Assembly (NCBI RefSeq): GCF_003390375.1 | Contig: NZ_QUOT01000001.1 | Location: forward strand, 2,666,001 to 2,730,000 | DNA length: 64,000 nt | Origin: Thalassotalea euphylliae | GTDB taxonomy: Bacteria; Pseudomonadota; Gammaproteobacteria; Enterobacterales; Alteromonadaceae | Reading direction: 5' to 3' | In this document: positions 51,301 through 58,254 of the stretch, in pieces | Layout of the letters: every line of letters starts with the position of its first letter | Position numbering within the stretch: position 1 is the stretch's first letter | Translations under genes and position numbers: made by a program | Notes under the pieces: generated by a model | What the model saw: only the letters and a program-made list of their open reading frames with translations | Database searches by the model: none | Told to the model about the DNA's origin: nothing

Positions 51301-52985
51301 AGCGTGCATTGAACTTTGGTGATGCCTTTAAGCATACCCAAGACTGGGTGGTGATCATTGATGAGAATTTTGAGCGTGTCACGGTTAATCAATCGATGGG
51401 GCAAGTGTTTGGCTGGAAAAATGAAGAATTTGATTACCATCGAGGGCTATTCGGGCTAACAGAAAAGCGCAGTGATTATTATCTTGAGCTGTTACCTACT
51501 TTGAAAAACAAAGGCCACTATAGCGGCGAAGAGCTGATTCAAACACCGCTTGGTCAAGAATACCACGTGTTAATGAATATCAGTGTGAGCAAAAATAAAG
51601 TGAATAATACGCATCACTATATTTTTGTGATGACCGACATTAGTGCGCAGAAAAAAGCTGAGTTCGAGCTTAGACAATTAGCCAACTATGACCACCTAAC
51701 CGGCTTACCTAATCGTTCATTATTACTTGAGCGCATTAAGCACGGTATTGAACAGGCACGTCGCGCGCAACACACCATAGCCTTGTTTTTCATTGATTTA
51801 GACCGTTTTAAGCAGGTTAATGACTCGCTCGGCCATGACTATGGTGATTTGCTACTGCAAGAAATCACCGCTCGTCTCAGCAGTGCACTTAGGGAAGACG
51901 ACACAATTGCCCGCATTGGCGGTGATGAATTTGTGGTGCTGGTGGAGCATTTTAAATCGCATAATGATTTAAGCCGCATTGCGCAAAAGATTATTGATGT
52001 GGTTGAAGTACCAGTCAAATTGAAAAGTACCACCGTGAGTGTTGGCGCCAGCATTGGTGTTGCGATGTACCCTGAAGATTCAGGATCGCAAGACGAGCTG
52101 CTGCGCAATGCTGACGTTGCGATGTATCACGCCAAGCAACAAGGCCGTAATAACTTCCAGTTCTTTACCGAGCGCATGAACCTGGAAGCTAAACAGCGTT
52201 TAACCATGGAGTCTAGTCTTAAGCAGGCGGTGAGAAACGACGAGTTTTTCAATGTTTATCAGCCAGTGATTGATGCCCACACAGGCAAGATTATTGGTGC
52301 TGAATTACTTATGCGTTGGCAGAGTGAAGAGGGCTTAGTATCACCTGACAAGTTTATTCCGCTTGCTGAAGAAATGGGCTTGATCGCCACCATGACTGGG
52401 ATTGCACTCGACAAGGCATTGGTGCTACTTAAAGTATGGCGCGCGCTGAGCCCTAATTTTTACTTATCGATTAACGTATCAGCCAAACATTTTGCTGATG
52501 CCAGTTTGGTCACCTTCTTGGAAAACAAGTTTAATGATTATCAAATTCCTGCGGGTGCGTTAAAAATAGAAGTGACCGAAAGCGCATTTATGAGCGAGCC
52601 AGAAAAAGCGATAGAAACCATCAATACGCTTTCTGCTATGGGATGTCGCTTAGCGTTAGATGATTTTGGTACTGGCTATTCGTCATTGTCTTATATTAAA
52701 CAGCTACCGCTTGATATTATTAAGATTGATCGCAGTTTTGTCAGTGGTATTGGCGAATCACCAGAAGATGAAGCAATAGTCGACTCAACATTGGTATTGG
52801 CACGAAGTTTAAATATTGCCTGTGTTGCTGAAGGCGTAGAAACCGAAGCACAGCTTCAGTACTTGGTTGATCATCAATGCCACTTGATTCAAGGCTATTT
52901 TTATTACTCGCCACTGGCCATGGATGAGCTAACAGAAAAACTCGCAGAGAATAAAAATGAGTTTAGTACGGTCGCTAAAGGTTAG
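48312..52985 (+). CDS. Hybrid sensor: propeller, Y_Y_Y, PAS, GGDEF and EAL
   Basis: A 1557-aa membrane c-di-GMP enzyme. A signal peptide (MRRIMWCLLLLSVFITRSVFA) leads a periplasmic two-component-regulator-type propeller (about 30-720, repeats such as NGYLWLGTEHGVNIYDG and GIVWLTMLGKGIYRYD), then a Y_Y_Y-like domain, a helix at 832-855, two PAS domains (about 880-1000, 1010-1125), GGDEF (GGDEF at 1203-1207) and EAL (about 1300-1545). The EAL signature is AELLMRW (ELL at 1331-1333), while DDFGTGYSSLSYIKQL and the ExE-type KIEVTESAF remain, so phosphodiesterase activity is plausible. The TTG start (AGGA ten bases upstream) gives a basic signal peptide; ATG 48324 is the alternative. Confidence 0.92.
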   Translation: MRRIMWCLLLLSVFITRSVFAISNTSLSLSNISVADGLNSASVFAVMQDTNGYLWLGTEHGVNIYDGYTMRSLSGPEGDFERYAVTQIVQDEQGIVWLTMLGKGIYRYDYQADSYQLFTDSDSVTTTADAAHQPNSGNSPWLAIGQKVLRYSQAGKQVELVLDLTEQLEAGEFIKRVYQVEQFLLVATPRGAFVLELSSGQVNHLDLVVNQAVSNMSLDGFEANRLYDFVSWRGHVFVATEAGLIIFKIADLVRYFDNLAELPVVHPNVMHGVRALYAEQDKVLVGSHEGVMQVHLGESSAGSENGTDIESNTDIKNTTAPTSADFVYQLLFRFSDINPHVAHNDVLDITKDNSGIFWFGSQSNGAYRWNPNSELIWNVEHVSTTNNSPLNEEVSGLGLGGVYAMTADSQDPKIIWASTGRVLNRINTETKTVKHYAIDLHEHTRHLHADITKLVDNGDTLWVGTQQGIRPFNKRLERVVSEPFSAATQAWLCQHHGKQYTFAILQQSLWFFGSEGAGRISLKTGAMEKLDAINKVLPPDQIQRVFADVALWPEHLVLTTQDSIWVYNPMLDSLKLVYQFHHNQEFRHAEINSLALDDNNILWVAYDGVGLFGLDGLSLEARVFIDAASTSLDEHIYGVKTDAEGHLWFASQVGFYRLDKNTRHLRQFDIGDGLATNEFNADAYAVMTDGKLAYGTMLGLSIFDPIQLHNQNEAINQDFSVNFSGVSTLSRDLTVSTFINNGQTFAFKHSDIGIRIDFATSSFLHRDTIEYRYQLVGPTEINAPFSSQHYVTFPSLSSGDYELIVRAKSPYTGELSAPSSLLFNVSYPLWRAPVVLVFYGFSVLVCLFIWLRWRANKQQELIAAHEAVKLREHRLQLALTGSDSEVWDWESQSNRIYAKRFTKDLGYAAPDTSLGFETHIDLIHPEDKELFLSKWHAFLISDSPVDSFDCSYRLQHSNGHWLWYKDIGKIVTRNIDGEPDRVTGSYSNITQTRADEERALNFGDAFKHTQDWVVIIDENFERVTVNQSMGQVFGWKNEEFDYHRGLFGLTEKRSDYYLELLPTLKNKGHYSGEELIQTPLGQEYHVLMNISVSKNKVNNTHHYIFVMTDISAQKKAEFELRQLANYDHLTGLPNRSLLLERIKHGIEQARRAQHTIALFFIDLDRFKQVNDSLGHDYGDLLLQEITARLSSALREDDTIARIGGDEFVVLVEHFKSHNDLSRIAQKIIDVVEVPVKLKSTTVSVGASIGVAMYPEDSGSQDELLRNADVAMYHAKQQGRNNFQFFTERMNLEAKQRLTMESSLKQAVRNDEFFNVYQPVIDAHTGKIIGAELLMRWQSEEGLVSPDKFIPLAEEMGLIATMTGIALDKALVLLKVWRALSPNFYLSINVSAKHFADASLVTFLENKFNDYQIPAGALKIEVTESAFMSEPEKAIETINTLSAMGCRLALDDFGTGYSSLSYIKQLPLDIIKIDRSFVSGIGESPEDEAIVDSTLVLARSLNIACVAEGVETEAQLQYLVDHQCHLIQGYFYYSPLAMDELTEKLAENKNEFSTVAKG

Positions 52986-53092
52986 GCAAAGGTTTGGCAA
53001 AAGCTAGGCATAGTAATGCAAGCTTGTAATTTGCCCTTTCCTCCCCCATTAATTAACGATAACAAAACGATTAGGTTTATAGGTACACAATT

Positions 53093-54445
53093 ATGACTCA
53101 ACATTTTGATTTTCTCGCTATTGGCGCAGGTAGTGGCGGTATTGCTTCAGCTAACCGTGCTGCGAGGCATGGTAAAAAAGCAGCCGTAATTGAAGCTAAG
53201 GCAATTGGTGGAACCTGTGTGAATGTTGGTTGTGTGCCGAAAAAAGCGATGTGGTATGCAGGGCAAATTGCCGACGCATTGTACTATGCGCCAGATTACG
53301 GTTTCAATGCACCACTGCAAAGCTTTGACTGGGCAACCTTAATTAAAAACCGTGAAGCGTACATTGAGCGTATTCACGCCGCATATCAGCGTGGTTTTAC
53401 CGCCAATGATGTCACCGTTATTCAAGGTTTCGCTAAGTTTGTAAATAAAAATACCGTTGAAGTGAACGGTGAGCTTTACTCTGCTGATCATATTGTGATT
53501 GCAACAGGTGGTCGCCCTAGCGTTCCTAATATTGAAGGCGCTGAATATGGCATCGATTCAGATGGTTTCTTCGCGTTAACTGAACAACCTAAATCAGCAG
53601 CAGTTGTTGGCGCAGGTTATATCGCTGTAGAGCTAGCGGGTGTGTTACATGCACTAGGCACGGAATCACACTTGCTTGTTCGCAAAGAAAAGCCATTACG
53701 CGGCTTTGATGAAATGTTAAGTGACACGCTAGTTGAGCAAATGGCGAAACATGGCCCAACACTTCACAACCACAGCGTGCCAACTAAAGTTGAAAAACAC
53801 GACAACGGCCAGTTAACCGTTCACCTTGAAAACGGTAAGACAGTTGGCCCGGTTGATACGCTAATTTGGGCGATTGGTCGTGAACCAGCAACTGATCAAA
53901 TTAACCTTGAAGCAACGGGTGTTGAAACTGATGAACGTGGTTTTATTCCGACCGACAAATACCAAAACACCAATGTAGACGGCATTTATGCTGTGGGTGA
54001 TAACACAGGCCGAGTGCAGTTAACGCCTGTTGCTGTGGCTGCTGGTCGCCGTTTATGTGAGCGTTTATTTAACAATAAACCATACGAGCACTTAGACTAT
54101 GAAAACGTGGCAACCGTGGTCTTTAGTCACCCTGTTATCGGTACAGTTGGCTTAAGCGAGCAAGAAGCGATTGAGCAGTATGGTGAAGATCAGGTTAAGG
54201 TGTATAACTCGCAGTTTACGGCACTTTATCAAGCAATTACCGAAGATTACCGCGACCCAACACGCATGAAGCTAGTTTGTGTGGGCAAAGAAGAGAAAAT
54301 TGTTGGTATTCACTCAATTGGTTTTGGCAGCGATGAGTTACTGCAAGGTTTTGCTGTGGCGATGAAGATGGGCGCAACTAAGGCTGATTTTGATAATACG
54401 GTGGCGATTCACCCGACATCGGCTGAAGAATTTGTGACTATGTAG
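53093..54445 (+). CDS. gorA: Glutathione reductase Gor
   Basis: A 450-aa NADPH-dependent disulfide oxidoreductase that regenerates reduced glutathione. FAD-binding GAGSGG (11-16), the redox disulfide GGTCVNVGCVPKK (Cys42, Cys47), the NADPH-binding GAGYIAVELAG, the second FAD motif IYAVGDNTG and the C-terminal catalytic His-Glu in HPTSAEEF are all intact. The length equals E. coli Gor (450 aa). It stands alone with its own terminator. Confidence 0.97.
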   Translation: MTQHFDFLAIGAGSGGIASANRAARHGKKAAVIEAKAIGGTCVNVGCVPKKAMWYAGQIADALYYAPDYGFNAPLQSFDWATLIKNREAYIERIHAAYQRGFTANDVTVIQGFAKFVNKNTVEVNGELYSADHIVIATGGRPSVPNIEGAEYGIDSDGFFALTEQPKSAAVVGAGYIAVELAGVLHALGTESHLLVRKEKPLRGFDEMLSDTLVEQMAKHGPTLHNHSVPTKVEKHDNGQLTVHLENGKTVGPVDTLIWAIGREPATDQINLEATGVETDERGFIPTDKYQNTNVDGIYAVGDNTGRVQLTPVAVAAGRRLCERLFNNKPYEHLDYENVATVVFSHPVIGTVGLSEQEAIEQYGEDQVKVYNSQFTALYQAITEDYRDPTRMKLVCVGKEEKIVGIHSIGFGSDELLQGFAVAMKMGATKADFDNTVAIHPTSAEEFVTM

Positions 54446-54506
54446 ATTTTTCCAGAGAAAATTAGCCACAAACTAGTTTTCTCTCTATTCACACGAATAA
54501 CACACT

Positions 54507-54547
54507 GCCCTCGCTAAGTTAGCTCAATTTAGTGAGGGCTTTTTTGT
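54507..54547 (+). terminator. Intrinsic terminator of gorA
   Basis: GCCCTCGCTAA pairs with TTAGTGAGGGC (one G-T pair), followed by six T residues. Confidence 0.88.
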
Positions 54548-54778
54548 TCTTAAAAACACTTTTATGGATACCTCTCTCGCTCTCTTCCTTTTAATTTTGA
54601 GCTTGGTTTATTCTCATAGTTCCAAACCTGCTAGCAGTTAACATTTGGATGATTTGCTAGAAAGTTTGTACGAACTGCCGCCATAGCATTCCGCAAATTT
54701 CTTATATTTCTATTCTTAAATCCGAGTGCTTCAAGTCACTAATCTTTTTAGTGAACGAAGCCATGAACTTTGAAGAAT
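54548..54778. other. 231-bp gap, no gene seen
   Basis: An AT-rich leader between the gorA terminator and the PagL-like gene. No open frame or convincing hairpin; presumably holds the pagL promoter. Confidence 0.6.
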
Positions 54779-55345
54779 ATGAACATACTTAATTCAAAAC
54801 TTCTCATCACTGTCTTATTTTTCACACTGATATTGTCTTCGTTCACCAGTTACTCGTCCGAACGAAAATTATCTCAGGCCATTGCGGTTGATGTGTTAAT
54901 TGGGTCAGATGATATTGACGGGCTTCGCTTAGCGTATCGACCACATGTTTATCACCTTGAAGATATCTTATTTGTTGATCAGCTCGATATATATTGGGAA
55001 GTGAGTGTGAATTTTTGGGAGTATGGTGAATCAAACCAGCATGAGACGAACTATGTACTGGCTTTTTCTCCCGTAATTGGTCAAACGTTTTATCACATCA
55101 AAGGAAAATATCCGCTTAGATGGGAGTTTGGCATTGGCATATCACTTGTGGAAGATACTAGATTTGCTGGCAAAGACATTGGCTCTCACTATCAATTTGA
55201 AGACAGGCTCGGTTTGGCAATAGATTTTGGTCAAAACAATAGTCAATCTGCGGCAATTCGTTATATGCATTACAGCAACGGAGGCCTCAATAGCAAAAAT
55301 CCAGGGGTTGATTTCTTAAACTTATCTTATGCCTACTCGTTTTAG
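54779..55345 (+). CDS. pagL: PagL-like lipid A 3-O-deacylase (acyloxyacyl hydrolase family)
   Basis: A 188-aa outer-membrane beta-barrel with a hydrophobic signal peptide and a C-terminal phenylalanine. The catalytic region RYMHYSNGGLNSKNPGVDFL has His164 and Ser166 with Asp178 exactly 14 residues after the His, where Pseudomonas PagL has His126, Ser128 and Glu140. The substitution is conservative and occurs in many relatives. The enzyme would remove an ester-linked acyl chain from lipid A and modify the surface. The ATG at 54779 is preceded by GAAG; a TTG three codons upstream is the alternative. Confidence 0.85.
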   Translation: MNILNSKLLITVLFFTLILSSFTSYSSERKLSQAIAVDVLIGSDDIDGLRLAYRPHVYHLEDILFVDQLDIYWEVSVNFWEYGESNQHETNYVLAFSPVIGQTFYHIKGKYPLRWEFGIGISLVEDTRFAGKDIGSHYQFEDRLGLAIDFGQNNSQSAAIRYMHYSNGGLNSKNPGVDFLNLSYAYSF

Positions 55346-55439
55346 CCTATCGTGTTATTTTTGACCAGCTTTTATGTAGTGTGATGGCACGTTAAAATCA
55401 TAAAAGCCAGTGCGAATATAAGTAACTTAGGAATAAAGA

Positions 55440-57494
55440 ATGGCCACCGCTCCTGACACCAAAAAACAGCCCCATAAACTGGTAATGCATGGCCATGAGC
55501 GTGTCGATAATTACTATTGGTTGAGAGATGACAGCAAGCAATCGCCAGAGGTAATTGCTCACCTAAATGCTGAAAATGCACATTGTCAACAAGTGCTCGC
55601 CCACACTGAAGCATTGCAAGAGTGCTTGTTTCAAGAGATGGTTGCTCGGCAGGTCAAAGAACGTCAGTCAGTCCCTTTCAAATACGGCGCCTATTTCTAT
55701 TGGCATGAGTACATTGGGGATGCTGAATATCCTATTTACTGGCGTGATGCGTCGGCGCAAAAGCAAAGAGATCTGCAGATACTCAATGCAAATGTGCGTG
55801 CCAAAGGCCATGCATACTATGATCTCGCGCCAATTGAAGTGAGTGAGGATGGCACCTATGCCGCGATTGCCGAAGATACCAATGGCGATAGACTCTATCA
55901 GGTTTCGGTTAAACACATTAAAGATGATAACTTTTTAAACGACAAACTTGTTGATACTTCAGGGGAACTGGTTTGGTGCAATACTGGTCGCAGCTTTTAC
56001 TACGTAAAAATGCATCAGCAAACTTTATTACCCTATCAAGTGTATCGTCACAGGCTGGGCACAACGCAAGATGAAGATGAACTCTTGTACGAAGAAACGG
56101 ATCAACGCTTTTGGACTCAAATTGCTAAAAGCAAAGATAAGGCGAGCATTGTAATTTATCACGGCACCAAAGAGTCGAGTGGTGTTTCTTTGTTAAGTGC
56201 CGATGACGAATCTGCCAGCGTAGTTACGCTCTTGCCAAAAGAAGAAAATCACCTTTGCTGGCTGGAGCTGGTTGGTGACCGCGCTTTTATTTTAACTAAC
56301 TGGCAGGCGAAAAATTTCAAAGTTGTCACCACTAGCATAAGTACTATTGCCGACAAATCGACTTGGCATGAAGTTGTGGGGCATAGAGAAGATGCGTTGC
56401 TAGAAAACTTTGAAGTATTTAATCGTCACCTAGTGTTTAGCCAACGCGTTAAAGGGCTGCCACAGTTTATTGTTAAGAGCTTAGAGTCTGGGCAAGAACT
56501 ACAGCTTGAGTTTAATGACTCGGCTTTTTCCGCTTACCTTCAGGACAACCTTGATTTAGCGGCTAAACGGGTGCGTATTAACTATACCAGCATGACTACA
56601 CCAGAATCGGTACTTGAATTTGAATTAAGCTCTGGCGAACCAACCCTGTTGCAACAGCACCAAGTTGCCGGTGAGTTTAATGCACAAGATTATTGTTGTG
56701 AGCATATTGAAGTTGGCGCGCGTGACGGCCAGCAAGTGCCCGTTACACTTGTTTATCGCAAAGATAAGTTTAGTCTTAGTGAAAATCCGATATTGATTGA
56801 TGGTTATGGCGCCTATGGGTTCAATGTTGACGCTGATTTTTCTTACAGCCGATTGAGTTTACTCGATCGTGGCGTTGTTTATGCATTTTGCCATGTGCGC
56901 GGCTCTGCTATGTTGGGTCGCCATTGGTATGAACAAGGAAAAATGTTAAATAAGCAAAATACCTTCAATGACTTTGTTGATGCCACGCAAGCCATAGTCG
57001 CTTTGGGTTATGGCGCTGCTGACAAAGTATTGGCAACTGGTGGCAGTGCTGGCGGTTTGCTAATTGGTGCTACGCTTAATCAGGCACCAGAGCTTTATTT
57101 GGCGTGCGCGGTTCATGTTCCTTTTGTTGATGTGCTGTCAACTATGTTAGATGAAAGTCTGCCATTGACCTGTGGTGAGTATGATGAATGGGGTAACCCT
57201 AATGACAAAACTTACTATGACTACATATTAAGTTACTCGCCATACGATCAAATTAAGCGACAGGCCTACCCTCATCTACTCGTTACTTCAGGTTTATACG
57301 ACTCACAGGTGCAATATTTTGAACCTGCTAAATGGGTTGCCAAACTCCGCGAATACAAAACGGATAGTAACTCCTTGTTGTTTAAGTGTGATATGGAAGT
57401 GGGCCATGGCGGTCAATCTGGGCGCTTTAACCGGTATCGCGAAGTTGCCTTGGAGTATGCTTTTTATCTCGATGTATTAGCTAGGGCGTGTTGA
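55440..57494 (+). CDS. ptrB: Oligopeptidase B-like S9A peptidase
   Basis: A 684-aa prolyl-oligopeptidase family serine peptidase. Its N-terminal seven-bladed propeller (about 60-400) gates the C-terminal alpha/beta hydrolase with Ser536 in GGSAGG, Asp621 in GLYDSQVQY and His656 in VGHGGQSG. The S9A oligopeptidase B group cuts after basic residues. The enzyme is cytoplasmic (no signal peptide). The last four codons and the TGA lie inside the left end of a MITE-like element (57481-57764). Confidence 0.92.
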   Translation: MATAPDTKKQPHKLVMHGHERVDNYYWLRDDSKQSPEVIAHLNAENAHCQQVLAHTEALQECLFQEMVARQVKERQSVPFKYGAYFYWHEYIGDAEYPIYWRDASAQKQRDLQILNANVRAKGHAYYDLAPIEVSEDGTYAAIAEDTNGDRLYQVSVKHIKDDNFLNDKLVDTSGELVWCNTGRSFYYVKMHQQTLLPYQVYRHRLGTTQDEDELLYEETDQRFWTQIAKSKDKASIVIYHGTKESSGVSLLSADDESASVVTLLPKEENHLCWLELVGDRAFILTNWQAKNFKVVTTSISTIADKSTWHEVVGHREDALLENFEVFNRHLVFSQRVKGLPQFIVKSLESGQELQLEFNDSAFSAYLQDNLDLAAKRVRINYTSMTTPESVLEFELSSGEPTLLQQHQVAGEFNAQDYCCEHIEVGARDGQQVPVTLVYRKDKFSLSENPILIDGYGAYGFNVDADFSYSRLSLLDRGVVYAFCHVRGSAMLGRHWYEQGKMLNKQNTFNDFVDATQAIVALGYGAADKVLATGGSAGGLLIGATLNQAPELYLACAVHVPFVDVLSTMLDESLPLTCGEYDEWGNPNDKTYYDYILSYSPYDQIKRQAYPHLLVTSGLYDSQVQYFEPAKWVAKLREYKTDSNSLLFKCDMEVGHGGQSGRFNRYREVALEYAFYLDVLARAC

Positions 57495-57764
57495 CCTTTC
57501 AGGATTGTTTTTGCAGCAGTCTGTTTGGGTTTTATACAAGACGGCACTTGTGCAGTGTAGTCATATTCCATAAATAAGTGCCAACACAGTAGAAAATTCA
57601 AATAGACGCTGCCCCTTTATTTTGTGTTGAGGGGGTCATCTAAACACTTCCTGCTCATTGTTGCTCGCTTTTTACATAGAACGACTATGCGACAAAGCGA
57701 GCGCCGCGATCAGAAAGCGTTTAGATTGAACAAAATTCAATCTCGAAAGATCGACACGCCCTGG
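57481..57764 (+). mobile_element. 284-bp MITE-like element at the ptrB 3' end
   Basis: Terminal inverted repeats of 27 bp (57481-57507 and 57738-57764) agree at 22 positions, outer core AGGGCGTGT. The interior has no gene and includes inverted segments. From memory, the AGGGCGTGT end is common in Shewanella, Pseudoalteromonas and relatives. The left end supplies the stop codon of ptrB. No clean target duplication is visible; AGCT flanks both ends but two bases out of register on the right. Confidence 0.65.
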
Positions 57765-58254
57765 AGCTTAAGATAAAAAATTCATTTGTTTTTTGTTCGG
57801 TTATTCGCCAGCCCTTATGAATTGTGTCTTAGAAAATTTAGTTATTTTAGCCTGTCAAATAACGTTCAAAAAATTTTAATAATCTTCTGGTAATGGGGTA
57901 ATTATCTGGTAATCTTTTACCCCTTGTTTGAACTTTGGTTGCTTTTTATACAAAAGCCGAAGCAAACAAGTTAAATGTTTTATCCACAAAAATAAAAATA
58001 ATAAATGTTGTGTGTAAAAAGGATTCCTGCCTCATCTTTTTTATGTATTCCAACAGCTTACGAGCCAATATCTGATTTAAGTGAAAACTTATCTCGGAGA
58101 TTTCTAATGCTTGTTAACAAACTTATCCACATTAATTACTGAAACTTTCAGCTGAATTAGTCTCTTGTCTATCCACCAACTCGGCACCTGTGCTGGAGAC
58201 AATTTTCAGGATATGGCATGCTTAGCCAAATTTACTCTAAGTTGACAACACACT
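57765..58254. promoter_or_regulatory. 490-bp AT-rich polA leader with DnaA boxes
   Basis: The region has no gene. It contains two perfect DnaA boxes TTATCCACA at 57981-57989 and 58123-58131; a third is at 58342-58350 inside the first codons of polA. All three are in the same orientation. A near match TATCCACC lies at about 58169. No GATC cluster is seen, so it lacks the usual oriC signature. Confidence 0.6.

Noticed and set aside
57765..58254. Replication origin near polA
   Set aside because: Three DnaA boxes alone are not sufficient: no clustered GATC sites, no gidA/mioC-type neighbours and the boxes extend into polA.
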